Source: Stenogyne calaminthoides (taxonomy: Eukaryota > Streptophyta > Magnoliopsida > Lamiales > Lamiaceae). From it: 64,000 nucleotides of DNA. The position numbers and the translations under genes were made by a program. Shown piece by piece: positions 48,295 to 58,950 of this stretch; the first letter of the stretch is position 1; every line of letters begins with the position of its first letter. The notes under the pieces are model-generated. The model ran no database searches. It worked only from the letters and a program-made list of their open reading frames with translations, and had not been told where the DNA came from. The stretch is taken from contig JBBCBC010000007.1 of NCBI GenBank assembly GCA_037126765.1, positions 27,351,667-27,415,666 of the forward strand, given 5' to 3'.

Positions 48295-51200
48295 ATGGCC
48301 ACTCACGGATTGGGCAAAATTATGTGTAATTATGCGAATTTGACACACTAGATTGTGGAAGACAAATATGTTATGTTTGGTGTTACACGGGATACAAAAT
48401 CAATGGAGGTGGAACAAATTCTGAAGCAGTGCGGTCTTGAGAAGTACTGTGCTGCTCACTGCAATCCAGTTATGCAGTATGAGGCACTGGAATTCTTGAG
48501 GAATTTGAAGGTGGACATGGAGAATCCTGGAGATGAACTGGTATCATCAGTAAATGGAGAGGAGATCAGACTTTCAAATTCTGATATCTCTCGTCTGTTC
48601 AACTTGCCCAAAGGGAAAATTTCTCTTGCTCACTACAGGGAGAAAGAAGACGAACTGATAAGGGGAGAACTCTTCAGAGAGGCAGACAAACACCAGTCAG
48701 CAAATTTTGTCAGGCCTATGTTGAAAAGGAAATACAGACTGTTGTTTGACATTCTGTCAAAAACAATTATGGGTATATCTTTCAGCCCGGACGGATTAAC
48801 TACTGTGAAGATGCACAGTATGGCTGCTATTATCGACGCAGCCACAAATATTAACCGGGCTAGTTTTCTGAAAGCTATTCTGCTCCAAGAACATGAAAAA
48901 TTTGGAGTTAGTAAACAGCGTCAAGTATTTCTGAAGAAAAGAATCAGCAATCTCAACAAGGTAGCAGTCATTCTGAAGGACAATATGCCAAATGCTGAAT
49001 GGGATCAGAACGGACTGAAGTCCTACAAGGCCTTTCTCTCATCTACAACTGTCATCTATGGCCCGGCAGATGATGATCTGCGACCCACTCCTCCGAAGAG
49101 AGTGAAAGGCAAGGAGGCTGCAACTTCTGCAACTGAAGCTCCTCAGAAGAAAAAGAGGAAACTGGTGAAAACCCAATAAAAGAGGCCGAAGAAAGTAAAA
49201 CAGGCACCCATGACTCTTTTCTTGGATGAAGAGGTAGAAGATGAAGAAGAGGCAGCATATGAGCCTGATGCACAGAGAAAATCAACTGATAAATCAGAAA
49301 GGCAGGCTTCTCAAGTTGGGAGCTCGCCAGAACAATCTGAGGGAGAGGCAAGAAACGTCAGATCTCCTTCACCACAATCTCGCGCCCACTCACCACTCAG
49401 AATCTTATCTGCTGAACACATATCTCCTTCACCTTCTCCTATCCGCGAACCTATAAGATCACTTGTTTGCGAACCAGCACGATCACCTGCTGCAGAACCA
49501 GTTGCGGAACCTGTAGCAGATCCTGCTGCAGAACCAGTTGTGGAACCTGTAGCAGATCCTGCTACAGAACCTGCTGCTGACCCCATTCCAAATCCAGTAG
49601 CAGAACCTCAGATGATTCAGCCAATCAGTCAATATCCAGCTGATCAGCCGCCACCAGAAACCACTACAACTCACCAACCTGAACCTGAACCGATTCCTGT
49701 TTCAAGATCTTCTAAGACCATCACCTGGAAGATTGCCCGAATGAGGATCGAACGAGAAATTGATGGGCTGTACCCGGAGTTAGAAGCTCATCCTGTTATA
49801 AGGGAAGAAGTTCTAGAGATCCTGACCTGGAGAGATCTTCGTTTAAAGAACTTCTCGGACTTCATGATAATCATTGAGCAGATGGGGGGAGCTGATGAGT
49901 TTGCGGATTATAACTTCGATATGAAGAAATCTGGGCAAGTCGGTTCACTAGCTGAACTGGTACCTGCTGAGGTGGTCAAAGCCATGATTAACAGGAAGTT
50001 AGGAATTTCTGAAAGAATTGAGCTGGAGCCTGTTGAGGAAACTCCAAAGGATGATGAGCTCATGTAGGATGTGGGAGCTGCCGATGAAGGTGAACCTGGT
50101 ACTGCAATTCATAACCAGCCACTGGAGGCACAAACGAATGAACCTGATCAGGTTGTACACAGCATTCCTGCTACACATATTACCACTGATCAACTTCGGG
50201 AGATCAGATCTTGTTTCAAAGATCTTCTGAAAGAAGAAGTTGAGGGTGTGTTGGCTAATGAAGTTAGCAACACTATAGCTGATCAGAGGTAGGCAGGCCT
50301 CAAGGAAATAACTGAACAACGGGAATTTGCTATTTCCCAGATTGAATCAATCAAAGATCAGTTTGCTCAAACTATGACCAACCTGACTGTTGAGTTTAAA
50401 AGAACTGTTGACGAAAAGTTAGTCCAGGTTGATCAACAACAAGTTTCTCTTCTGATGGTCACTGAAAAACATGAAATGACAGAAGAAAAACTTGACAAGC
50501 TCATTCTTACCCTCTAGACTGCCATTGAATCTGCTAAATCCGAGCTGGTCTCAAAGATTCAAAATCTAACCACTCATGCTCAAGGATTAACTTCAGCCGA
50601 TCTGAACAAAGCCATATCAGTTAGTTTTGGCTCTCTCACTTCCCACCTCAATGCTCTTTTTGATCAAACCAAAAAGGGGGAAGGACAAGTTGAGAAACCA
50701 ACTGATTTCATTAAAACAACAGAAGAGCTGATTCAGACTATTGAAACCTATGGCCAAAGACTAGACCATCTAGATCTGTTTGCTAATGAAGTTTTTGAAA
50801 AGATGGAGAAGTCAAAGACGAGGAAGTTGGCTGCAGATGTTGGGACATCAAAACCTGAACCAGTCGCTCAGACTAAGAGAGTTACGAGGAACACAGCAAG
50901 CCAGATACAGGCTGATAAGGAACTGGCTGAGAAGCTTACTAAGGAGCAGATTGCTGAAGAAGCTCGAATTAGTGAAGAAGAAAGAAGAGCAGAGAAATTA
51001 GCCGAGGTAGAAGATCTGAAAAAGAGATACAGATCGAGGGCAAAGAAATGTAAAGTCGGAAAATCTGGAGCAGAACCTCAGTTGCCAGCAAAAGTTGATG
51101 ACATCATTCCAAAAATTGTTGCTCATGCTGCAAGATTTGAAGAATGGAATCAGATCAGAGGAGAATGGCTCCTGGATGCATTTGTTCTGGACCTTGTGCC

Positions 51201-51519
51201 AAAAGAAGAATCACCAGATGCAAAATTTCTCAACTGGTTGGAGAACAAGCATCCAGATTTTCTGAAATATCTGGAAAATGAGGCCAGAAGGATCAGTCTG
51301 AGAATATCTCATCAAGAATATGATGTGATGGACTACTCGAAGAAGGCAGACGACTCATTTGACAGACTGGCATTTCAAAGATTCTATTTTGACATCCTGA
51401 ACAAAGCTCACATAACTGATCCACAACAGATCAATGATGTCAAATAGAAGTTATACCGGATATTCAACGTACCTCAAGATCAAAGAGAAATGCCAGAAGG
51501 ATATAAGCCCAAAGATTGA
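48295..51519 (+). pseudogene. A3 accessory ORF in env position, 1074-codon frame with six stops
   Basis: One continuous frame from ATGGCCACTCAC to TGA at 51517, with no frameshift but six stops: TAG 48349, TAA 49177, TAG 50065, 50290, 50515 and 51445. Modules: an N-terminal globular part, residues about 35-260 (MEVEQIL, PMLKRKYRLLFDILSK), related to proteins usually labelled putative plant transposon protein; basic KKKRKL; an acidic and proline-rich linker with EPVADPAAEP repeats (about 395-435); a second folded part (about 470-590); a coiled coil (about 640-790); TKKGEG at 792-797; a charged helix; and a C-terminal module with FLNWLENKHPDF and KLYRIFNVP. No membrane or signal segment was seen, so it is unlikely to be an envelope protein. 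The function is unknown. Confidence 0.85.
50668..50689 (+). promoter_or_regulatory. Internal polypurine tract within the accessory ORF
   Basis: ACCAAAAAGGGGGAAGGA encodes TKKGEG and is nearly the same as the terminal PPT. Equivalent tracts lie at 35888-35902 (A4), 4481-4495 (A2) and 55981-55994 (B), each encoding KKGE. Confidence 0.65.
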
Positions 51520-51717
51520 AGATCAGAAGACTGTTTAGGATCAGATGAACTTTAAACTCAAACTTTTCTGATGTATCATGTAATCGACTCATCTGTTAAA
51601 TGAAAAGTTTATTTTTACTGATCCTAAGACAAAATCTCATTGTCTTCTGATTATCTGTTCTTTACTGTTTTTATACTTATCAACTGTTGTTGGTTTCTCA
51701 AGTGCTTTGGTTTCATC
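51520..51717 (+). other. A3 3' non-coding region
   Basis: About 200 bp between the accessory ORF and the PPT, without coding potential. Confidence 0.7.
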
Positions 51718-51730
51718 AAAAAGGGGGAAA
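51718..51730 (+). promoter_or_regulatory. A3 terminal polypurine tract
   Basis: AAAAAGGGGGAAA, one base before the 3' LTR, the expected primer for plus-strand DNA synthesis. Confidence 0.93.
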
Positions 51731-51731
51731 T

Positions 51732-52492
51732 TGTTGGGAAATTTAGAGTTTTGATGAAAGTTCCAAAACACATGTAATAGGACCAGTCAGACCTGTTAGC
51801 TGACTGATGTTTTAAATACAAGTGCTAAGATGACCAGTTGATAATTATTGTATAGAACAACTGATGTAAAAGATAGGTCACATATTGAGGGGGAACTCAA
51901 TATGTATAGGTCAGGTCAGTCAAGTCAGATCAGAAGACCAGTTGAGGTCAGAAGACCAGATGAATCGAAAGACAAGACAAGGTTACAAGATCAGACGATC
52001 GAACAGTCAGACGATCTGGAGAAGACATGAAGCAATAACTTCCGAAGACCTGAAGATCAGAAGAACTGTCAGATGACCAAGTCCAGATGACCTACATCAG
52101 CCGAGTCTGCTAGTTGAAGCTAAGACAACTGGCACCAGAAGACTCTATCAGGTAGACTGATCAGTTGTATCTGATCAGGTCAGCTCACACCAGGTGTCAA
52201 CTGATGATTACACCAAGTCATACGTTGTTGATCTGAACAAGAAGAATGTCAACTTTAGTTGGTAGAACAAACACTGAAAAGTGTACCTGTTAACCAATGA
52301 GAACAAGACACGTATGCACAAAGCTGACAATGCGGGATTCGGCGCTGCAATATCAAACGGCTAGATAAGATGACATACATGCTTTCGGCCATGCCATTCC
52401 TGAAGCACGTCACATCAAATCCTGCAACCTACCAAATATAGCCGAAACTTCAAATTGCTCTCCAACGACTCTTTGATTTCGAGGTCTATAAA
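51732..52492 (+). repeat. A3 3' LTR, cut at its TATA box
   Basis: Homologous to 38427-39187 and then interrupted immediately after TATAAA (52487-52492) by element B. The remainder is beyond the window. Confidence 0.95.
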
Positions 52493-53085
52493 TGTTGGTC
52501 CCGGTGGAAATGAGTCTTACACTTGTATGGGGGGCGGATACACGTGTTCACTGTTTTAAAAACTTTTTTCTTACTGAGGTCAGCTTGGGTCAGATACTCC
52601 TGAAGATTAGGTCCTGAGAAGCACAAATCACTCTGAGTCAAAGGCTACTGAGACAGTGATCCTGAGCTACTTTCAGAAACCTCAGATAATCCTAACTGAG
52701 TCCTGAGTGTCAGAGATCCTGAGTTGCTTGGATCAGATAACTAACTTACTGAACCCTCAGAAGAGTAAGTTCAGTTTGGTAACTATCTGTTCTAGCTACT
52801 CAGACGTGCGGAATGGTTGACCCTTTAGTTTATACTCGTTTTAAAGCTTTGCTGAAAATCTTCCTTTAATGGAATAGTGATTAGGCTGTGATTCAATTAC
52901 ATGCAACTTCCAGTGGATTGATTCCAACTGAAATATCAGTGAAAATATTCTTTCAAACTTAGTGATGCAACAGTTAAGCACAGATAAAGAAAGCAATAAA
53001 CAACACAGCAATTATAGTGGTTCAGAGACTCAAGCTCCTTCGTCCACTCTCTCTGATCCTCAGAGAAATTCACTAATCACTTCTT

Positions 53086-53269
53086 AGCTTTCTGACTACC
53101 TCGCGTAGTTTACTTACTCAACTCGGCCCTGAGCTTTCTGACTACTCCACGTAGTTTACTTACTCAACCCGACCTTGAGCTTTCTGACTACTCCACGTAG
53201 TTTACTTACTCAACCTGACCTTGAGCTTTCTGACTACCTCCGTAGTTTACTAACTCTTTACAACTCTTC
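53086..53269. repeat. 46-bp tandem repeat in the B LTR
   Basis: Four units starting AGCTTTCTGACTAC at 53086, 53132, 53178 and 53224, each with CGTAGTTTAC. Confidence 0.93.
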
Positions 53270-54039
53270 CCACCAACAAACACACTCCAACTACCTTCTC
53301 AAGGGTTTGGGGTTTTCGGTTGATTTCCAACTAGGATGAGATATCCTTTACAATGAAGTACAATGCAAAGGGTTAGGATATCTCGACTAAGCTTCGGATA
53401 TATCTTATCAAGCTACGCTTAGTTTAGTGAGCTCTCTTCAATATAAAAGCACTTGGGAAATTCTAAGTTTTTCGAGTGCTTTAACTTTGCGATACTAAGT
53501 TTGAGCTTCTTAAGTTGCTTATAAATTTCCCGTAACCTTACAATGTAGAGGGTCACCAGTATTTATAGGCATACACCAAGTTTACTCTTGAAAACTATCC
53601 GTTGGAGAGATAGATTCGTGAGTTTCCTCTTATGGTGTGTGAGGAACGGCTATATTTAAGGTTTGAAACTCCCTAACATGTTTTAGGCAATAGCTCTTCA
53701 TGTAGCCGGTCTTCACTTTTTTTTTTGCAGTCTGGAACTTTTGTACTTCTGACATCTTTTTCAAATGACACATCATTTGTCGATGTCGATTTTATGCGAT
53801 CTTTGTCTTCCTCTTTTTGACTTTTGTCTCCGATTAAAGGTAGACACCTTCAACGGCTCTTTTGGTTACAAACTCTGAGTTGATATAACCTTAACAACAC
53901 TTCTGACTTTGTTCCTTTTGTCTGCATTTGAATGTCTAGGCAAATATCTATTTTCTAAGGAATCGTGATCTTCTCGATGTTGCATCCTTGAGATAGATAT
54001 ATTGATTGCCTCGGAACATTCGGGTTTATCTTGAGCATT

Positions 54040-54372
54040 CAATGCATTCTTTGAGTCTTGATAATTCTTTGTGCCTTGATATTCTTGATCTTCAATCTTG
54101 ATCTTGATCTTGCATCTTGAGTCTTACGAGTCTTTAGGGTCTTGAGTCTTACGAGTCTTGATGTCTTCCCCGAGTCTTACGAGTCTTGACGTTATCTTGG
54201 CCCGATATCTTTGAGTCTTCATCTTTGAGTCTTTCGATTACTCGGTTTCATCTTTGAGTCTTGATATCTCGATTTCTGCTTTAGTCTTGATTCTCGATTT
54301 CATCTGAGTCTTGAAACTTCGGTTTCATCTTGAAACATCGGTTTCTTGAAAACATCTTGAGTCTTGAAATCT
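54040..54372. repeat. Degenerate GAGTCTTGA repeat in the B LTR
   Basis: Irregular iterations of CTTGAGTCTTACGAGTCTTG and TTGATCTTGCATCTTGA. Upstream of the TATA box in element orientation, so in U3. Confidence 0.8.
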
Positions 54373-54537
54373 TGAGATCTAATCGATCTATATCTGTGAC
54401 TATACATTTTGCAAATATCATCACGAATACTCTAAAAGCGAATCGACTCATTATCAAGATTTATCCTGAACATGTCATACTCAGGGGTTTTGGGATCTAA
54501 TCAAAATCATATATCTTTATTAAATTATCTCCCAACA

Positions 54538-54557
54538 ATTTCCCCCCTTTTTGATGA
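54538..54557 (-). promoter_or_regulatory. B polypurine tract
   Basis: CATCAAAAAGGGGGGAAAT on the minus strand immediately before the LTR. Confidence 0.92.
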
Positions 54558-54991
54558 TGCCAAAACCTATCTTGTTACAACCATATAACCTAAACTCAGG
54601 TTTCAGTTTTATCCTATTACAAGATTGGTTATGTCTCCTAATAATTTCCTGAATCAGAGAATCTCCCAACAATTTCAGAGAGTCTCCCAACAATTAATCA
54701 TTCAACAATTTCTTCAGTAATGAATCTTCTTAAATAGTTCATCACCAAATACTTAAACAATTTCCCTCATAAACAATTAATTCAGAGACATTCATTCAGC
54801 ATCTCAAAAGTAAAAAACATGTTAAATTAGATAATGAGATATTATCTTTTTGAGCACAAATGATAAATTTTCATTGATGATGAGTAGTCTGTTACAGGTT
54901 ACAATGAAATTTATCAAAACAAAAATAAGACAAAAAAATAGAAAAATTACAAGTGTCTTGGTCTTTTCGGTCTTGATTTGGCTCTTGGGTC
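54558..54991 (-). other. B 3' non-coding region
   Basis: AT-rich, with several AACAATTTC repeats (54650-54770). No gene seen. Confidence 0.65.
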
Positions 54992-57900
54992 TTACGCTCT
55001 TGATTTGCATCCGCTCTTGACTTGATCTTCTTTCACTTCATCACCGGGCACTTCCAGGTTGAACATTCCGAAATACCTCTTCTTCAGAGCATCTCTTTCC
55101 TTAATGATATCCGGACTGTTCCCTGTTAAACCCAACTGAGCAGCATACTGAGCAATTTCTTGAATAATGGCTTTCTCATTCACCATGCCATTATCAAGTC
55201 TTAGAGGAGGGTAGGAGTATGGACTAGGGGCAACTATCTGTACCTTTCCTTCATCTGCTAGGTTCATCCAACTTTGGAGATATTTTGGATAGAAGGTTAG
55301 GAGATATTCAATGAACGCTTCATTCTGATATGAGCTTTCCCCTCTCCACTCCCTGAGCACATCATAATAGAACCAGAAGGTTCTCTTGACCTCTTCCCAC
55401 ACATTGTTGAACTTGATAGGCATCCATTTGTCAACGTGTGGCCACTTCAGTGCTTTTGATGTCTCTCCTTTTGCTCGCAAACTTTTTGAATCCACTCCTT
55501 CGCTTCAGCTCTTCTTAAGTCTTCTTCCTGATCACAGGTACGCCTGAGACTGAAGCAACTGCTTTCTTATCCTGTTCTATCTGGAGTGTCTTCAGAGCAT
55601 TCTTTGTGTTGAAGACTTTCTTCTTCTGCTGACCTGCAGACTCTTCCAATTCCTCCATCAACTTTCTCTGCACTGGCTTAGAAGCCTTAGCACGCTTGCT
55701 CTCAGGTTGAACAATGCCCAAGGCTTTCCTCTTCATAGGCAATTCAGCAGCAGCCTGGCTTGTTCCAACCTTAGCTCTAGCACTCAGTTTCTGTCTTGCA
55801 ACATCAAGCATGGTTTCCTCAGAAACTCGAGTGTAGATAGACTTCTCCACCTGAATGAACTTCAGTTTGTCAGTAGCTTCGACTTCCTTCAAGGATTTGG
55901 ATAGGCTATACATTTTAGCATCTTTCTGCGCCTTTTTCTCCAAAGTACGTTCCAATAATTTCCTGAAGTCTTCTTCTGGTCTTTCCCCCTTCTTGGCACC
56001 GTAATTTGGAAGAAGTCTGGAGAGTGCTGTGTCCATGTGATATTGCTCTTTTCTCACACAGCGCACCTCTCCTGCTAACTGATCTTGTTCGTCTTCCAGC
56101 CTTCTGATGTGGTTCTTAGCCACATAAAATTCTTCAGATAGATGGGCAAACTGGCCAGAGAGAGCATCTTTAAACATCTCTGTCATCTTGGTCATGAGCA
56201 TTGAGCTCATTTCCTCAACAGCAGATTTGATCAGCACTTCATTCCTCTCTGCCAATTTCACCTCTATAAATGCAGTTCTCTCCTGGTGCTTCTGTTTCAG
56301 TTCAGCACTCAGCTCAGCCTTGACTCCCTCCAGCTTTTCATTCAGCTTATCTTACATGGAGGTCATCTGTGAGGTCAGAGTGTTTTGGATTTGCACCAGT
56401 TCTGAAGAGTGACTAAGATTCTCCATCTTCTGAGCTTGGCTGGCCAATGTCTCTTCCATCTGAGCAATCTTGTTCATCATTGGCTCAACCTTCTCAAGCT
56501 TCTCCATCAAGGGAGTGAGGTCGATCTCACGAACCTTCTGCACCTTCTGTGGTGATTGATCATCCTGAGCTTCAGCTTCATCCTGAGCTCCAGTCTCCAA
56601 CTGAGCCTCAGTCTGTACATCAGACAATTCAGAATTAAAGATAGAACTTTCAGTAACTTTGGCATAATTTTTAATAGTGCCAAAAGGTACCTGAAGAGTG
56701 CTAGCTTCAGTCAGAGGTTGACTGATTTCAGGTTGATCAGCACGAGAAGTTTCCTTCTCCATCTGAGGCTGATCCTTAGCATCTCCCTGTTGGTCCCCAT
56801 CTTGGAATTTGTCTCTGCTGCTAGGGGCACCAACTTCAGCAGCTCTCCTCTCAGCTATCTTCCTCTGAACTAGCTCATCAAAATCGGAATTTTTCATCCT
56901 GATCTTTGTCTTCCTGAAGCCTGAGAACTCAGTCAGGAAAGCTATCTCCTCATTCCACCAGTCTTCCCCTCTGAATGCATCAATGTTAAGCATCTCCGGA
57001 AGAGTCTGATTGAGGATAAAAACAGTCGACCTTAATCTGAAGAAGATATCTTGCAGATCAGGGAATGAGCTGAGCTCAGGGTAGCGGTCAAAGATGAACC
57101 GTTCCCCCTTGCTCCTCCACTCGGTTTCTTCAGCTTCGCCCTTCTTCAATCTCGGGCTTTCTAGTTCAGTTGAAGTATCTGCTGAAGGATCGAGAAGTAA
57201 CTCACTCAGGAGCTCATCAAAAGTAAGCTGCTCCTGAGTCTCAGCAGCCTCTGAACGTTGTGCATTTAAGTCCTCAGTTTGCATCTGAGTAGGTTCAGGG
57301 TCCTGAGCTGGCACATCCTCAGATTGACTCTGAGTTGGCTCTGCTGTCTAAGCCGGCACATCTTTGGTAGGAATCTCTGAGGCCTGAGTTCCTTTAAAAA
57401 TTTCCTGAGAAATTTTATCTGAACTGAGCGAAGTCTCAAGCACCTCAGAGAAGACCTGCTCCTCAGTCTATTCTTGTGCCTTAGAGATAACCTGAGCCAA
57501 AACTTGCAGTGGCGAATCTTGAGCGGTTTGGCCCTCAGGTTGAATCTCTTCAGAATCACTGCCATCTTCATCGGTGAGAACCACTAATCTTCTGCGTTTT
57601 GAAGCAAGGTTCTTCTGTTTCATCAATTTTACACCCTGCTCCTTCTTTGCCTCCAACAAAACCTTCCCCCTGGTTTGTTGAGTCTCTTCAGCAGCAGCAG
57701 CTTTTGGTGATTCTGCTTTCTTTTCTTTCTTCCCCCTGATGTACTGCTTCTTCACAGTAATGGGCTTGACGAGCACCTTGGACTTGAGGAATGGGGTCGA
57801 ATTGGCGAAGATATCCTCCTCCTCTCTGCACATCTCCAAAATAAATGCTATTTTGGTTGCATGGTGGATCTTGCCTTTAATCGTGATAGCCCCGTCAACC

Positions 57901-58475
57901 TTCTTGAAGACTTTGGCTTGTTCACTCACCATCTGAATCAAAAATTTCAGCCAGTTGAAGTCGGTGGTGGGTGAAGCCTCGATCGCCGCCATCAATCGGA
58001 GCTTCGGGGTACTGATCTGCTCAAAACTCCCCGCAAGGCTAATGATGCTTTTGCTCACAATATCCATCAAAACTCTATATTGTGGCTTCAAATGCTCCTG
58101 CTCTCTACCCAACATATACATAGCAGGATCCTCTCCTCTATCACAAAGCTCAAAAACATCATTTAAATTCTTCGGAATAATATACAATTCCCTTTCAAAA
58201 TCGATGTATTTGGACGAATGCTCTAAATGTGATACAGTAATATCAGAATGCATACCATCCTCTTCATCTATCCTCAAATTACAGATGAACTCGATTACCT
58301 CTTTCGCGTATTCTTGGTCTGGTCGGCTTGCGACGAGATGAGTGAGTTTGGCCAGACGGATCATATGGAGAGCCTCCTCTTCTGGTTTGGAGTTGGTTGT
58401 GCTATCGAGCGAGACAACGAACTCGTACCAGGGTTTGTTGGTTTTGGCTAATTTATCGAAAATGGTAGGAGCCAT
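54992..58475 (-). pseudogene. B accessory ORF in env position
   Basis: Starts MAPTIFDKLAKTNKPWYEF at 58475. One frame holds to 55515 with stops at about 57468 and 57347 (both TAG) and 56352 (TAA). A shift near 55500 moves the end to the frame closing at 54992. Modules as in A3: an N-terminal folded part with LKPQYRVLMDIVSKSI and LRLMAAIEA; a basic/acidic linker; a middle part (WRSKGERFIFDRYPEL); coiled coils 56500-56000; GAKKGERPEED over an internal polypurine tract; and a C-terminal part with FIEYLLTFYPKYLQSW and KRYFGMFNLEVPGD. No membrane segment. Same gene type as in A at low identity; the function is unknown. Confidence 0.85.
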
Positions 58476-58620
58476 TTGAGAGATTGAAGATTTAGGGTTT
58501 AGGATTTTCTGGGCAAAGGGGATTTATTTGCAGAGGATTTTGGGAACGTAGGGTTTGATAAAATTTGGCTTGAATGGCTTATTGGGGTATAAATAGTTTT
58601 GAGATCGTGGGAATTCGCAT
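58476..58620 (-). promoter_or_regulatory. Leader of the B accessory ORF with telo-box
   Basis: Minus-strand leader contains CCTAAACCCTAAA (58491-58503), a telo-box-like motif, and TATTTATA at 58588-58595, 113 nt before the ATG. The latter reads TATAAATA on the plus strand, so its direction is ambiguous. No leader intron is evident. Confidence 0.45.
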
Positions 58621-58950
58621 TGGTTAGGTGAAAAGCAACGGTTGAGATTAATCTCCGATTAATCGGGTATGCGAACATTCGATCTTCAATGGTCATTAAT
58701 GTAACAGAGCATTAAATGACTGTTGACCTTCTTCGGAATTTCAAACGATCCCACCCAAATCATTCCTTAGGTGTTTTGTATTTATTGCAAATGATTACTG
58801 AGCTTTACTTAAGCAATAAATGAGTTGCATGAGTCATTACTTCTTCAGACTAATTTTTCTCTATCAGTCTTACTGAGTACTGACCTTGATAAAATGTCAA
58901 TATAATCTTGAAAAATTGAATGGGTTCACTATAACACCGAAATCTTGACC
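58621..58950. other. B spacer between accessory ORF and pol
   Basis: Non-coding and much shorter than in family A. There is no counterpart of the antisense ORF. Confidence 0.65.

Larger units (their letters stand above)
38427..52492 (+). mobile_element. A3: family A copia element, best-preserved copy
   Basis: 5' LTR 38427-40003, PBS, gag, pol, a 2.2-kb spacer with a divergent pair of TATA boxes, the accessory ORF, PPT, and the first 761 bp of the 3' LTR. The 3' LTR is cut by element B. The flank before the 5' LTR is CCCTT (38422-38426); the matching right flank is outside the window. The 5' and 3' LTRs differ at about thirty positions by eye over the 760 comparable bases. The reading frames contain stops but few shifts. 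Architecture and PPT suggest a Sirevirus-like lineage. Confidence 0.95.
52493..54537 (-). repeat. B 3' LTR
   Basis: On the minus strand it starts TGTTGGGAGATAATTT and ends CCACCGGGACCAACA. TATA box TATAAATA on the minus strand at 53560-53567. Confidence 0.92.

Noticed and set aside
48295..51519. The accessory ORF as a retroviral-type envelope gene
   Set aside because: The position fits, but no signal peptide, membrane segment or surface-protein features are seen.
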